Assembly (NCBI GenBank): GCA_017163975.1
Contig: JAFFSR010000218.1
Location: forward strand, 3,720,001 to 3,784,000
Source of the DNA: Anastatus disparis
Lineage: Eukaryota; Arthropoda; Insecta; Hymenoptera; Eupelmidae
Reading direction: 5' to 3'
DNA length: 64,000 nucleotides
How positions within the stretch are numbered: position 1 is the first letter of the stretch; the number at the start of each line of letters is the position of its first letter. The notes below the pieces were generated by a model. It was not told where the DNA came from. It ran no database searches and saw only the letters and a program-made list of their open reading frames with translations. Shown piece after piece: positions 8,946 to 23,696 of this stretch. Both the position numbers and the translations under genes were made by a program.

Positions 8946-11900
8946 TTTTTTTTTAGAATTCAACAGGAAACGTTGGAAATAAAGTAATCAAAAGTGAATT
9001 ATATTTTTTGTCAGATTTTTTTTCGCAAAGATTAAAAATAAAACGATGAATTTAAGAATTTTTATTTCGCTGCAATTTTTTCAGATTTATAAAAAGCTTG
9101 TAAAAATTTTTAGTTATTCTGAATATCAAGCTTCACATCTTATTTTAATTATTAAATTTATTTATTTACAGTTTTTAATAAATATACGTGATCAATACTA
9201 TTTTTACCTTTACAATATGTTCATTACATTAACTTTATCTGTAGGAATTTTAGGTTCAAAGTAGGTTATTAGTAATTACTTTGGCGTTTACGCTTTATCT
9301 TGAATTTGTTTGCTTATGTTTCATTTCATTTGTAGACCAAAATTATATTTTACACATGAAATCATAAAATTTTTTTATATTTATAAAAAAATGTATTTAA
9401 TCATCTCAATTCAAAAGAAAAATAATTTGAATAAATGAAAAAAATATATTCGTATAAACAAAAATTTTAACGACTCGAGTGGAATTGAGCCATCATTTTT
9501 CTGAGTATATAATTCAAAAGAAAAAAATTTTATAATACGGTACTGAACAGGAAAAATTATTTCCAGCATAATTAACTTTATTACAGACTAGGATACAAAG
9601 TTCACATCTTTCCAAAAATTATCGGCCGTATACTAACCGCTCCTTTCTAAAATTCATTCCCGGCAACAAAAAATTAATCGCATTATTTTACCACCCAATA
9701 ATCAGTAATCCAACTTTTCACCGCAGCGCTCAAACATTAGCGCAAAAAAATAAAAAAGAAATACCTTAAACACATCGGCATCGGATACTGCATTGCCTAT
9801 ATTTATAATGTAATTAAGATCTAAATATAAAAAAAGTCAGCAAAAAAAGCATAAAAAGATCGAGGCCGACAATAAAGCGCCGATAGAATGTCTCTCGCGC
9901 GACAATAATAATCCAGCAATTAAACTCGAAAAAAGGATATACAGAAGAAAAAAGGCCTCTCTCTCGGATACGTTTGTGCGCGTAAAATCCAAATTTATCA
10001 AAATCAGAACGGAGCGTACGTTAAAACTCCATAAACCTCGCGAAGCAAGAGAAGGAGAGAGAGAAACGAGGAAAGATAAAATGATTTTTCGTTATAATAA
10101 ACAATTTTCCTATTACGCCGAACACGATAAAACGGAACAAAATGTACAAAGTGTGCGCGTATGCACGTGCTTAGGCTCGAGCGTATATACACAAAAGCAA
10201 CTTGTTATTTTGTTCCCGGGACAAAGGCGTAATTTTTTCCTTTTTCCACTGATTTTGTACAAAAGAGTTGGGAAAAAAAAAGACTGCGTCTTTTTTTTTT
10301 CTCATTCTCTTTTCATTCCTAATGTAAGCTGCGAAATTCGCTCGTTAGTTTCTTATTACAGTGTAGATAGTTACATTTTATTATTTTTTTTTATTTTCCT
10401 TGTTCTGTTGCTCGGATAGCCGAATGATTATGTACTTTGTTGTTCTGTGGAAAACTTGCTCCTCGGGCTTGTTCTCCTAAATTGTAACCGCGACATAATT
10501 ATTTCCGCGACTTTTTCCATTTAATGGAAATACGAAAATGGCAAGGAAAATTCATCTGAAATACAAATTTTCAATGAGCTAGCTGAATAGGAAGGCTTGT
10601 AATATACGATATCAGGATTTTTATTTTTTTTTTAAATTAATTAAGGAAATAGTTAATTGAACATTTGTTTGGATTAAATTGTAAATTTATTTTATTTTAA
10701 TTAACATTGTTTGTATGAGGTAAAACTATTAAGTTTAATTAAAATTGTTTGTAAAGAATCTTTTATAGTTAATGTTTCAGAGAATAAGTTTTGAAAAAAT
10801 TGTAAAATTTATTTGACTTATTGAATAATTTTTATTTTAACGAGCTGAGATGATACTGATTGAAAATAATTTTGTATTTTGTATTCTATTTTATTAAAAA
10901 GTTATGTATTTTTTTAATGTTAAAAGAAAAAAAGCTTTTTTCAACGGATTTCAATCGACTAGATTTGTGAATATTTTGTGAAACTATGAAATATTTTGTA
11001 TAATCTTTCAAAAAAAAAAGATTGTTACTCTAAAAAGATATTAATAAAATAAAAACACACATATTTTATCATTATATAATGTAAAATATAAATTTTTTTA
11101 AAATAGATATCCCCCATTTCTTTTTAAAAATTATATTTTCCACGAAATAATTTATCAAGCACAGTTTCATCGTTTAGTAATTACTTTTAAAAAAATTTAA
11201 TTCCAAAATTATATTTATCGCCGTTCTTATAATATTTGTCAGTTCCGTTGAAATTACACGTAATTATTTATCGCCTATTTATAAAAATTTACAACTTTAA
11301 TTTATGAATTAAAGTTAATGTGTAACATTTAAAGTACAATATATAGTTTGTCTTCGCGTACGTATCTCCCCCTTACACATGTAATAATTCAGTCTATAAC
11401 GACTTTATGCTTTTTTTTTATTTTCAGTAACCTCGACCAACTTGTCACGACTAAAGTAATTTAAATAAATTCTAAAGTGTGTGTATAATAAAAAAAGAGA
11501 GAGAGAAATTTTTAAAAATTATACGACTAAATAAAATTTTAGTAAAATAATGCTCGACGATGATTATAAGGATTAAATGTTTATGGTCATTAAAATGATA
11601 CGCTGGGAAACGAGTTTTGAAAATAGCTTTTAATAAAGAAAAAATGCGTAATGTGGTTTTTGAAAAACTTGGGTAATTTTATGTCTTTTTTTTCGTACGT
11701 TTATGGAATTTTAACAAACAAGCTTATTGAGAATATTTTAATTTATACATAAAAGATTTTTGAAAAGCTGTTGAGTCTTCAATGTACAGCACACATTTTT
11801 TATTTTTAGTTTTTTATTGCGTTTAAGTGAGTATACACTTACAATTATTTAAAGATTATACTTTGTGAGAAAAAAACGTCACCTGCAAGTCGAATTGATT

Positions 11901-14428
11901 GACCAAATTATCGAACAAAATTACATATTTTCTTACTGCAAAAAAATTTATGTTAATATAATTACAAAATATATATTAAATAACAGAATTGGTTTGCTAA
12001 CCAAATAATCACTTACAAATTAACAAGTTGTATAATAAAGAAGAAAAAAACGTGTCGAAACTTTCCTGTTTGAGCAAAATAGATTCTTGGAGCAAGGAGA
12101 ATCTTTTTACTCTGAAAAGACAATTTCTCATTTGACGACACAATAGAATGTATTTTTCATTAAAAAATAAAATTAGCTCAGTACACGTGTACTTGGTTTG
12201 AACACAATTCTGCTTGATCCTAAGAGAAATCTGTTTTAAATATTAAACTCTGCGACGGAGATAGCGTCGATGTAAAATTAATCAAGAGACCTGCATTCTT
12301 CATCCAAAATTCTATTTTCATCGTTGTGCACAACACCAACCTTCCAGCGAACCTATATATAATCGCCTAAACATCACGCACACCACTAATCAAAGTATAC
12401 AAAAAATAAAAAATAAAATAAAGAAAAAAAGTCAACAAAAATACAAGACAGAAACAGATCAACCTATATTCTCAATGTACATAACATAATCCGTCACTTC
12501 CCGTAAGCTTTGAAATCCGTTCAGTTTCCTCTTTCTCAGCTTGCGTGGGTGCGGCATCTTTTTCCTCTTTCTCCTTCTTCATCTCTTTCTCCATCCTTCT
12601 TTCTCTCTTCAAAATGTTAACTTGAATAAAACCAGAGAGCAAAAAAAAGATAAAAAGAAGAGAGAGAAATGTTTCGCAGAAAATTTTCGTGTATACGCGT
12701 ATATCGCTAAAAGTTAAATTTGCCAAGTTGTAATAAGGCATTTTTGCTTTTGAACTTAATGGATAACGAGGCGTGGGATAATGTAGGCCAGAAGCAAAAA
12801 GCAAGCTTTGGCTATACGTGTGTGCAACACATACATGTGTATTCAATGCGCGCAAGGCAGGGACTTTACGATGTAGATTGTAAAACTCGCTAACCGAAAA
12901 CTAAAAGTTGTAACTTCGAATTTAAGTTTTGCTTAGTGTATATGGTTAAAAGAAAATGTTGTACTGGATGGATGAAATTTTTTGTAATTGTTATTAAAAT
13001 TTGTATTTGTAATAGTCTGGTAAAATAATTATTAAGAAATTTTTAATGCAGTTAAATATAAATTTAAAATAATGCAACGTCAAAATTTTTTAAAGTTTTT
13101 TGGAAAATTTCAAAGATTAACCCAGTATTTTTTGAAAGATTTATTAACATTGTTTTGATAAATCCTTGAGAATTCGAGCAGCGAAACATTCTTAGAAAAT
13201 TCTACTTAAAATAAATTTCGAATTTGTTTTAAGCATTCACAAAAGAGCTTCAAACTTATGAAAAAAAAGAAAGAAAACATGGAACGTTATTTATTAAACA
13301 TTACATTTTTCTCTTCATATTTTTTTTTACCTCTTTTAAAAAATATTTAAGCAAGATAAGCGCATGTTACAAAAGAACATGCAGACAAAAAAAGAATTTT
13401 AAATAAAGCATGAAAAAAAAAGAAGAAAAGCGCAAATTGAAAGCTCAGCTGCAATTACAGCGGCAAAGGCATAAATATTTAATTATGCGCGTGTGTTTCG
13501 TTTTATATATATTTTTCCTTTTGTTATCTGACCTACTTGATTTTCGTTAAAGAAACGCTGGAAGAATTCAGAAAAAGGCTCGCTGCATTATGCAAATGCT
13601 CTCCTTTTTTAACAAACGAAAGTACCAGTTTTTCTCATGTATTAAACATAGTTTCAGCTTTGAAACAAATATATTTTTAATAGTGAAAAAAATTCTTGTA
13701 CGTTAAATTAAAGAAATATGCAATCCAAAGAAGAAAATTTGGTAAAACCAACAATTAAAAATTTCAAAATTTGCGACAAATACGCGACCAATACATTTTT
13801 AATATTGAAGAAAAAATAAATGCTCTCTTTCTTTAGCCGCATTACATCTGATATATTTTCAAAGCATTGCACGTGGCGTAATGAATAATCACATCGTTAT
13901 ATACATATATACGTGCACATATAAGTACTGTATCCCTTATGCGATTGCTTATACTTTCAGGTGCGGACGGCTAATATATCATTTGAAAAACGTTTTTCTT
14001 TTTTTTTTCTTTCGTTTTATTATTGTTTCTCACATATCGAATACATGAATTAATACATTGAAATTTAGCAGCGCATTATCCTTCTATTTGCAGCATGATA
14101 GCGGGAGATATTTTGTTTATGATTAATTTTAAATATTTGAAATTTTATCGTGGAATGTACAAGCGTATGAAAATTTGTAAAAAATTTTTAGAATCAAACG
14201 TAATGGTAATACTGTTGCAATACTTTTTAAATTACCAATTAACTTTTAAGCTAAAAATACATTGATGTAAAAATTTTATAAGATTTAATCATTTTTCAAA
14301 TAACAAAACAAATTCTTTTGTGTCTCGGATATCGCGAACAAAAATCAAACGAATAAAATAAATTTAAAACGCATGCAATTTAAACTTTGAAATATTTTGA
14401 ATTTGAAATAACTTTAATTTTTTCAATA

Positions 14429-14432
<4 letters not shown>
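8946..14432. other. AT-rich DNA with two GC-richer patches
   Basis: Mostly unstructured AT-rich DNA. Somewhat GC-richer, purine/pyrimidine-biased patches lie around 9890-10480 and 12470-12880. Each carries a long open frame: 147 codons on plus at 9976-10419 and 127 codons on minus at 12472-12855. The translations are low-complexity (Phe/Leu/Ser or Lys/Glu/Arg runs), show no domain I recognise, and have no convincing splice sites or start context. I treat them as composition-driven. Confidence 0.5.

Positions 14433-14471
<39 letters not shown>
14433..14471. repeat. (TA)n microsatellite
   Basis: A run of nearly 20 AT dinucleotides. Confidence 0.95.
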
Positions 14472-14474
<3 letters not shown>

Positions 14475-17400
14475 AAACTAAAATTTTAGTATATTTAAAC
14501 TTGATAAAAATTTCATTGTCAGATCATCAATACTGTAGCGACTGTGATTATTCAACCGCAAGTATATATACATACACTCGGTATGAAGCATAAATTTTTG
14601 CAGCTCGTGAAGCTCTCTTTATGCCACATATATGCATACTCGTTTGACCGTACTTTTATAAAACGTTTGTTAAGACCCCCGGCATGCATAATATAGAAGA
14701 ATGTATAATGCGTAAACAAAGGATCCCGCTTCTCTTCGTTCTCTTTTTTTTCATTATTTTTCGTTTCGCCGCATAAGAGTCAAATGTAATAAGTATACTG
14801 CATTGAAATGAAAAAATAAAAAATTTTTTATTTTAATAAAGACTTTAAATGTACATACATACTTGCAATTTAATGGCGGTATATATAATACACTCGCTCA
14901 AATGGGAGATAATGAAACGTACAATTTGCATGCCCGTTTTGGGCTTGGGAGAAAGAAAATATCCCGCTCGTGCGCTTTTGGTTTATATACACACAAGTAA
15001 AAGCAAGTAATATGTGTTTTTGTGTATATGTAAGACCAATCATTTGTGTTCTGGGATACTTTCACTTTTAAGCAAATCGTTATATGGTTAAGTGACATTG
15101 ACCCCAGTTTACTTTTGTTCAATGTATTTTATTAGTTTATACTTAATTTCTTTGCTGTTAAAATAAAATTGCTTTAGGTGCAAATTAAAACGCAGAGTTT
15201 CAACTGGTTACCAATTTTGGATGTTTTTAATTTTCGTAATTTGTAATTTTATGGAGGTTTTAGACGAAAATTTATGGAATCCTTTATTCAAATTAAAAAA
15301 TTTGAATCCCAAAGATTTCTTGGTGACCCAAATTCTTCTGTATTGTATATATCGAAAGTGTTCTGTTATCATACAAATTTCGTACATTAATTAAGTAGTT
15401 AAGATAGTTCAGGTTATTTAAATAATTATCACATTACTAAAATGGTGATAGATATTGGAAAAGAACATCTTGAAAAGTACAATTTCCATCAATTATAAAG
15501 CGATTATTGTTATCAACGTCAATTTCATCAACTTAAAAAAAAGTTACTAGAACTTTTATCGACTGATAATTCAAAATTAAAAAGCAAAAGTTAATAAATA
15601 AAACTCCAGGAGTTCCAGAATTCATTTCTAAAGCAATAAACAAGTTTAACATCACAACTCCAAAACTGTATCTCCGATCGTTCGTATACATCCAAAGAGA
15701 AAAGAAGATTCTTATCTCACCCCTTGGATCTCTTGCTCATTAGATTCTTCGTTAACCTAAGGAATCCGTCCATTTTCCATGCCGTCGCGTCGTGTCTTTG
15801 ATGAAGCCTTGAATATAACCATTTCTCTCCCCCTTTAACACATCGGAGAAACACAGTGTGACAATATCTCAAAGCTAACAAATCCTTCGATTATCCCTTC
15901 GCATAATATTAATTCCTTTCTTATAAACGTACTCTTAAAGAATAAATGAGAAGAAATAAGAAGGTACGGGGCGCATGAATGCGTTTTACATTCGAATGCA
16001 AATGAGCTGCATAATTCTTTTTTCCTCTCTCTCTCTCCTAATTTTCTTATGCTAATGTCATACCACGACCTGCTTACGCACATTCCATGGGCATACATGT
16101 ATATATGACACCTGACCGACGTCTCTCCCTCTCTTCGTATTACATGTATATGTATGGTACATATAAGAGGCAAGAAGATATTTTGTATGAGTTTTGTTTT
16201 TATGATTTATGAGGTAGCGGGTGCGTGCGTTCTGTGTTCCTACGCGACACATGGATTTATATACTTTGTGTCAAAGTCGTATATGCATGAGAAAGGTGGG
16301 ACATATTGTTCCGCGCTATATGGATTATTAGAATTTGAAAGAGGATAAAGCTCGGAGCTATTGTAGCGTTTGAATGCTTTTTTGTCGTGTAAATATTTAG
16401 TCGAACTGGTGTATGGTAAAAAAAGTTTTCCAAGATGCTGGTAGCAAGTGGAGAATAAGGGACGAATTTGAATAATCTGGTGATTCTTTCTTTTATCTTG
16501 TTTATCGAATCACTTGGGTGTCCAGATAGAAAGAGAAAGTTTTTATTTACTCAAATTTTGGAATTTCCATGCGAGCTCGTTCATTTGTAAACACGCATTT
16601 GAGGATTTTGACGATTATGGAATATTAGAGTTGGCTGGTTTTCTTTAAAAAATAAAAACAATTTTTAAGCTTTCTTCTTCTTTCATAAAAAGAAATAAAA
16701 TGAAATTTCTTTATAGAAATTGAAATTAATTAAATCGTTCTTGATTCATGAATATTTACGTAAACGCAAATTTTCTAAAAATAATAAACTTATTTCGATC
16801 CTTACCATTTCAAAATATATTTATATAATATTTATTTTGAAATCTGTTTTTTTATTAAGTAGCAAAAATTTTTGATCTATTTATAAGTCATGCGATAATA
16901 TTATTTTTAATATTCCGCTGCGGCGAAAACTTATATTCTTATTTCATTTATTTGGTTTTAACAGTTCAAGATTCAATATTTTATAAATTAAACAAAATTA
17001 TGCGTACAAATATGCATACAAATATGCATTCCATATAAAATAAGTAAATTTTAAAATCATAAAAAATTCTGCTTTAAAAAAATAATTCTGCAACAATTAA
17101 AACGCAGTAAAAGTTAGAAAAAAATAAAGATTTTGCATCCTGAATGAAAGTGATGAAGTAGAAACTCGTTAAAGCTTTGTGTCTTACTCTCCTTCTCATC
17201 GCGATTAAGTTTCACCCCTCTCTCAAAGCGCTGGCTTGGAAAATGGAGGCTTGCGATTTCTCTCTTATTCAAGCGATGCGGAAAAGGGTCCAGAAGTAAG
17301 AGAAAGGAGAGCGGGGTTATATATGCTCATAGTACCATATCTAAACCATTGGTGGCTTTATATCCTTGAAAATGACTTTGTTAGGACATGACACAACAGT

Positions 17401-18611
17401 AAAAAGGGAAGTAACTTTACGATACGAGAGGATACGAAAAAAACTTTTTTTTTCTTCTCTTTTTCGATGTATTTACTGCTAAAGTTTTGCGACGCTGATT
17501 TTTATTGCGAAAGATATATGTACAACTTAGATGATTCGCAGAAATTTTCTTTTACCAAGGCTTTTAATGGGAGAAAATTTTTTGTTCCTTTTATTGCTTG
17601 GGTTATGTAAGGGACTAATGTTTTATAGCTTTTTCGGAGATGAATAAGGAACATGAAATATTGAAATATTAATTTGTAGTCATTATCATATTTTTTTTAT
17701 TTATTACTTGAAAATTTATTGATGAAAATTTACTTTGAATATTTTTAGTGAATACAAATACGATAAAGATCTTAATTTTAATCTCTGGTAACAAAGAGTT
17801 GATTTCGCAGCAAATTTATCTATTCGCAGCAAATATTTACCAATGGAAAATTCAGTTTCAAGTTTAGTTTTAATTGTATTAAATTTGCAACAACAATCAT
17901 TGTCTTCTTACTTCTAACATATTCCAACATTGTCATTGAAGCAGAATTGCAGCAATATTGTACAAGATGATTGCGGTAGAATTGTGTTAGACTTGCGGCA
18001 GAAAATTGTTGCTTGGATGTTGAAAAAATGCCAATATCTAAAAGAAGTTTAAAATTAATCATAAATATTCCGAATATTGCTATTTTGATAAATGCAATCA
18101 TACAATATTATTTCTTACATTATACATTATTTAATATTCAATCATGTTATACACCGCCACAAAAATAATTGGCTCGTATCTTTTATTTCTTAAATTAAAT
18201 GTTTATCAACAAAAATTTAAAAGACTTTGAATTATCGTATGACGTTACGATTGTTTAATACGCAGATATATATTGCAAAATTAAACTGTGGCATCGTACG
18301 ATATTTCAACCTGCTATATCTTTGTTTACAAACATTTATTACTAAAAGAAAAAATACTAATACACTAAATTTTCGTTTCTTTTTTATTAATTCCCTTAAT
18401 AACTTTTCTTATATTAATAGAGCAATTTTATAGAAATTTAGAAGAATTCTGCATTTTAAATATATTCTTATAATTTTTAATAATTTTGAAAATGGACTTA
18501 TTAAAAATTCATATAACATGAAACAAGAATCTGTTATAAATATCTACTGTAGTGCTATGATTTTAGGATTTACTTACATAAATGATGAAGATTCATTTTG
18601 CTTTTGATACT
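14472..18611. other. AT-rich DNA without a recognisable gene
   Basis: No supported gene. A GC-richer patch at about 15700-16600 contains overlapping open frames on both strands (112 codons on minus at 15835-16173 and 64 codons on plus at 16154-16348). Neither has a recognisable domain. A 93-codon minus frame at 17820-18101 is also unremarkable. Confidence 0.5.
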
Positions 18612-18613
18612 TA

Positions 18614-18984
18614 CCCTACTAAAAAATCTCAGGTGAGAAATCACCTGATTTCTCAGGTGATTAATCATGCCAAAATCTCATGTGACGATTTTTTTGGTTT
18701 TTACACGTTTCAAAGCATACTTAGTCAATTGCGAACTATTTTTGAAAATTTTTGAAAAATTTGAACTTAGAAAATTTTTTAAAAATTTGGTCTTAGAAAA
18801 AATTTTGACTCATTTTACAAAAAATTTTCTAAGTTCAATTTTTCTAAAATTTTCAAAAATAGTTCGCAATTGACTAAGCATGGTTTGAAACGTGTAAAAA
18901 CCAAAAAAATCGTCACATGAGATTTTGGCATGATTTATCACCTGAGAAATCAGGTGATTTCTCACCTGAGATTTTTTAGTAGGG
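18614..18984. mobile_element. Foldback MITE with TA flanks
   Basis: The whole 371-bp element is an inverted repeat. The ends are CCCTACTAAAAAATCTCAGG and its complement, flanked by TA at 18612-18613 and 18985-18986. Inner landmarks pair across the centre: 'gccaaaatctcatgtgacga' with 'tcgtcacatgagattttggc', and 'tagtcaattgcgaactattt' with 'aaatagttcgcaattgacta'. Smaller palindromes built on the word TCAGGTGA sit near each end. TA flanks and size fit a Tc1/mariner-type non-autonomous element. No transposase frame is present, and the open frames inside it are artefacts of the palindrome. Confidence 0.92.
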
Positions 18985-18986
18985 TA

Positions 18987-21900
18987 TCGACTGTAACATA
19001 TTTGAAATCCAAGTCAAAAGTACATTGTATTGTTTCTTTCAAGCTCTTTCTTCCTTCTCTATTTATCACACCCGTTAATGTGCAGTTGTTATGCAATTCT
19101 GCCATAATTTTGCATTGGGAAAATTTCGTTACCTTCGATCTCAAAATTGCATTTTCATGTTATAAATCTGATTCATTTCTCCTATGTTGATGCCTAATGA
19201 AGGCAGTTTGCAACAGAATTGTATAACGGAAATCAAAACATTTGTGCTTTGTTACAAATCGAGTATGTAACTGTGTGTCATGAAAAAATTCTTTCAAATT
19301 ACATGTTGATGAATTATAAAAATATGAATAGAATATTGTTAAACATTGATATGCTAAACATTATAAGTTTTCTATTTAATATCATTGATAAATATCAATA
19401 TTTAGCAGTTTCTGATCTTCAAAAACTATTGTAATATATAAAAAATTATATTCAAATGTATATTAACGTTATAATTCAAGATTCGATTTCTACCTGCAAA
19501 TATAAGCTTTAAAATGATCAATATAAAAACTTACAACATAAGTATGTATACATTGATAAAATTATAACATGGGTTATCTTAAACACATAAGAATAGAAAA
19601 ATATTTTTTCACATATTAAAAGTCTACCAAAACATTTAATCTATCGAGCAAAATGTTTCATATCACATAACGTTTATCGTTTCAAAGCTCTCTAGCTTTA
19701 ATTCATTTTCAAAACTAAATTATATCAATCGTTGAACGAAAGCCACTTAAAACCAACTATAAACTAAACTTTTCAGTAAAAAATAACAGAGGAAAAAAAG
19801 CAGAGCACAGCTGGTCGACCCTGACTCTTATATATATACACCCATATATATATAAGCTTGTGTGAAACGGAAAGAGTTTTCAAGAGAACCGTTTTAGGAA
19901 AATGTTTTGCAATATCAATTCTCTTTCTTTCATTTTTCCTCTCTCTCTCTCAGGCCTTGCTTTATATGTGTGTCGTTTGTTGTGGCGACAAAGAAAACCG
20001 AAACGTTTACGTTAGATAAGAAAAGTGTATATATAAAGCGGTACTTGCAAATAAGAAAAAAAAGAGAAAGAGAAAAGAAAGAAACTCTCTCGAGCCACGT
20101 TTGGTCTTTGTTTAGACTCTCTCGTATATGTGTGTGGTAAGGCAATAAGTACAAAGATTATTATTTGAAGGAAGTATATATACGAGCAGCTTTTTGCTGC
20201 GCCATTGACTTGTTTAAAAAAAAAAAAAAAAAAAAAGAAAAAAGATAAGATTCCAATGTTTCCATGTGTGGCTACGTATATGTCTGCGTGTGTATCTTTG
20301 TGTATACTCTCGCTTAAACTAATGGCGTGCGATAGATACATTCGTGGCTTTTGTTTGAGCAGCGCTAAGTTTTTAAACCCATATAGTTATATACGCTAAA
20401 AAGCGGAAATTCAAGCTTACATAATAATCTTGGCGATAATTAAATTGATTTTAGATGCATAGATTAGGCTCGAACGTTAAAAGAAAAAGTGAATTGTTCT
20501 AAGGTTATATATAGTTTCTGGTGTTATATTTTTTTTCATTAATCTTTCTGTTATTGTATTATTCTATTTTTAACTCGCGAGATAATCAGTTAATTACGCT
20601 CGGATTATTTAAAGTATGGAAAATTAATTAATCCGCTGATTTTTGTCATTAGCGTAGCCTTGAAAAGTGTAGAACTAGAAACATTGTTGCGTTGAGGCTA
20701 ATTTTATTTAATCATTTTCATTGTTCTATTTTTAATCAAAACTTTTTATTAGAAACTTTTTTATTCAAAATAATATGAACTTCCAAGCTGAATTTATTTT
20801 AAAATTCAATCATCAAAACATTTTCAGTGATTAGTTTCGCTGAATTATTTGATTTCGTTGTTCTATTTTTAATTTTAAGCCGATGCGATGATTGAACGAT
20901 CTAGGATGATTCGCCTAAATATAGAAAAATTTTAATCATCACACATATGCCAATTAGTTTTTCAATGATGATAAACATTATTGTTATCTTTGGTAATGAA
21001 TTGGATTAAAATATACTACGCGTTGGATTGTATTTATGTTTTCTAGATGTAACTATGAAACTTTTCTATCGGATTCTCCTTGGAATGTCGATCAACGTAT
21101 AGCGTGTATTTTGTTATTATTTCATCATTATTATTAAGATCTGAAGCGAAATTTGTAGGTAAAATTTTATAGGAATGTTTTTAATAATTGCGATTCTGAA
21201 GTATCTTATTTTGATTGTTAAATATCTCTTGATTTGAATGAAGTAAAGTTTTTTTCCATAAAGTTTTTGAAAGTTTCATTTTTTCTTTTAAATTTCATCC
21301 AAGTTGATGGAAAATAACTACAAAATAAAAGGAAGAACGTTCTTTTTCAAAATTACCGCGATGCATATTCAAAATCCTTTGTAATAAAAATAAAATTCTC
21401 GACATCACGGCTCTTTATGGTTATGGCCAAATTGATTGGATTTACATATACGACAAGAGAAGGAATGATGTTTGTTCTTAAATAAACCATTTGCGAGATT
21501 GAAAAAATCCATTTTCGGATAATGGAATCGTAACAGGCGCTGCGTTATTTTCATAAAGATAAGATATAAATGAAAAGGAACAAAAGTTCATTAAAATTAT
21601 TTTAATTCGGATTTTGGCCGATAAAATCTTCGATCTGGTTGAATAAGAATTACATGCAAACATTAATTTTGCAATAAAACAAAATTTAACATTTGTCCTT
21701 CAAAAATTAATTAAAAAAAACTTTAATCATGTTAATTTTCATTTTATATTAAAATTTATATTAAAATTTATATTAAAAATTTCGCATACTATTGATTTTA
21801 TAAATAGGAACAACGGAACATGAACCGAAACGTGAATATACATCTTATAATTATAAGTAAAATTCAAGTTGAACGTAAGTCCATTTCCTTTTTATATACT

Positions 21901-23529
21901 GACCTTCATCCTATCATTCTCGAGAAAAAGAAAAAGCTTATATGTACACTTTAGAGACCTTGTGTCTGGACATGATTTTTCAATTCTCTAACATCCAATT
22001 TCACAATAAACTTCTGCGAGTATAGAGAAAAATAGTTAACCATATAATAATCCTGTGTGTGCTGTGTATGAAATTGATTTTTCTTATTTTCAGTTTCTAG
22101 GCATCGTTACGTAAAACGTGTTTCACATTCCCTCTCTAGAAATTTTTTTTTTTTTTTTTCATATTGAGATATATAGAAGAAGAAGAAGAGAACCGGCACA
22201 TCGGTACAAGGTCATCTAGACCCTTCGTCCTCAGGAACGTTTGGAATGTGCCGATGGTGAAGGAGAAAGAAAGAAAAAAAAGGAGAACGGAATAAAAGAA
22301 GGCGACTATCTTCTTTTTTAGCTTTATGTATGCGAAACTACTTCCGTAAAGGCTTTTCGGACAGAGTCTTCTTTCTAATATTTCTTTTTCTTTCTTCTTC
22401 TTTTCTCTTTTTTTGTGGTTAAGACCATTGGAGAGAAGAGAGTTTTGCGAAGTTATCACACCCTTTCAGACTTTTTATTACCGGGCTTTGGTATTTCGAG
22501 AGAGACGTGTGAAGAAGAGCGGTGGTAAAAAGAGGAGTTACTTTTTTTTAATTAACTTTGAGTGATATTTTTTTCATTTTATTTTTTACGTTTTATTTAT
22601 TGCTTATTTTTTTTAACAACAATGTGGGTTTTATAATTAAATTTTAGAATTTAAATTTATTATTTTAAATATAATGCTGGAGATATGTTTAAGTCATTAA
22701 TCCAAAAAAAAAATCTTTCAATAAATTACATTAAAGTTGTATTAACAAAATGTAAATTTCATTTTTACGTAAAGAATATATAATTTTTTAAAATACATAT
22801 ATATGCCAAAAGTTTGCCAAAAACATTTAGTAAAAGTTTGTAAAAATTTGTTCAATTTACATATACATTGGTTGTTTGTTCGAAACAAAACTGTTATACA
22901 AATATTCCTCGATAAATTTATTCAACAAAAAAACGTTTTTCAAAAGTACTACAAAACAAGCGGGCATAAGTGGGTGTGTAAACTATTTTAAGTATCACGA
23001 AGTTTCATCATAATGAGATAAAGTATTGAATTGAATAATTGTAATATTACTTTTACCAAAATTTGCCACTATAAATAATAAATTTGATTAATGGTTAATA
23101 TTGCAATTGATATTAATAAATGAAAAATTAAATATTGTCTTAATTTTGGCGAAAATAATTCTAATCATGACTCTACGATTTCAAAAAAGTTTGATTCAAA
23201 ACAACATGGACAAAAAAAAAGAGCGTACCATATCATTCTATAAAAGCATAATAGGCGTGTACGCACACATTTGTACACATGCAAACACACTCACACATAC
23301 ACCTATATATTTTCTTTTTAGGGTCTCTCTGGCCCAGTTAGTCTCCTCCGGAATTCCCGGTCTGAAATCGTTTTTAACTCTCAAACGTCGTATACGTACA
23401 TATATATAAGTGAATATATATATGTGTACGTGTTTTTCGTCGTTATTCGTTCCGCGGAATTCGACGTTTCTCCTCCTCCTCCTTTCCTTACTCTCTCTCT
23501 TTTTCAGGCTTGGGAATTACCCACAATCG

Positions 23530-23532
<3 letters not shown>
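18987..23532. other. AT-rich DNA with GC-richer islands
   Basis: No supported gene. GC-richer purine/pyrimidine-biased islands lie around 19800-20400 and 22080-22520. They contain overlapping frames on both strands that are mostly Lys/Glu or Phe/Leu/Ser-rich. A poly(A) run is at about 20216-20233 and a poly(T) run at about 22143-22160. Three direct copies of ATATTAAAATTT lie near 21750-21784. Confidence 0.5.

Positions 23533-23584
<52 letters not shown>
23533..23584. repeat. (TA)n microsatellite
   Basis: An uninterrupted run of about 26 AT dinucleotides. It is one of a pair separated by 54 bp, and it produces Tyr-Ile repeats in translated frames. Confidence 0.97.
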
Positions 23585-23586
<2 letters not shown>

Positions 23587-23638
23587 CGACCGTCGTTTGC
23601 CTTTTTGTTTGTTCTCTTCCTTTTATATACTTGTGGGT

Positions 23639-23641
23639 ATA

Positions 23642-23692
<51 letters not shown>
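23639..23692. repeat. (TA)n microsatellite, second of a pair
   Basis: A run of about 25 AT dinucleotides with a GTGT interruption near its left end. The frames of 93-96 codons spanning this and the previous array are repeat translations, not genes. Confidence 0.97.

Positions 23693-23696
<4 letters not shown>

Noticed and set aside
9976..10419. 147-codon plus-strand frame
   Set aside because: Composition-driven, with Phe/Leu/Ser-rich runs, no domain, no splice context and a competing minus-strand frame in the same place.
12472..12855. 127-codon minus-strand frame with a Lys/Glu-rich tail
   Set aside because: The charged part comes from a purine-only tract. No recognisable domain or start context.
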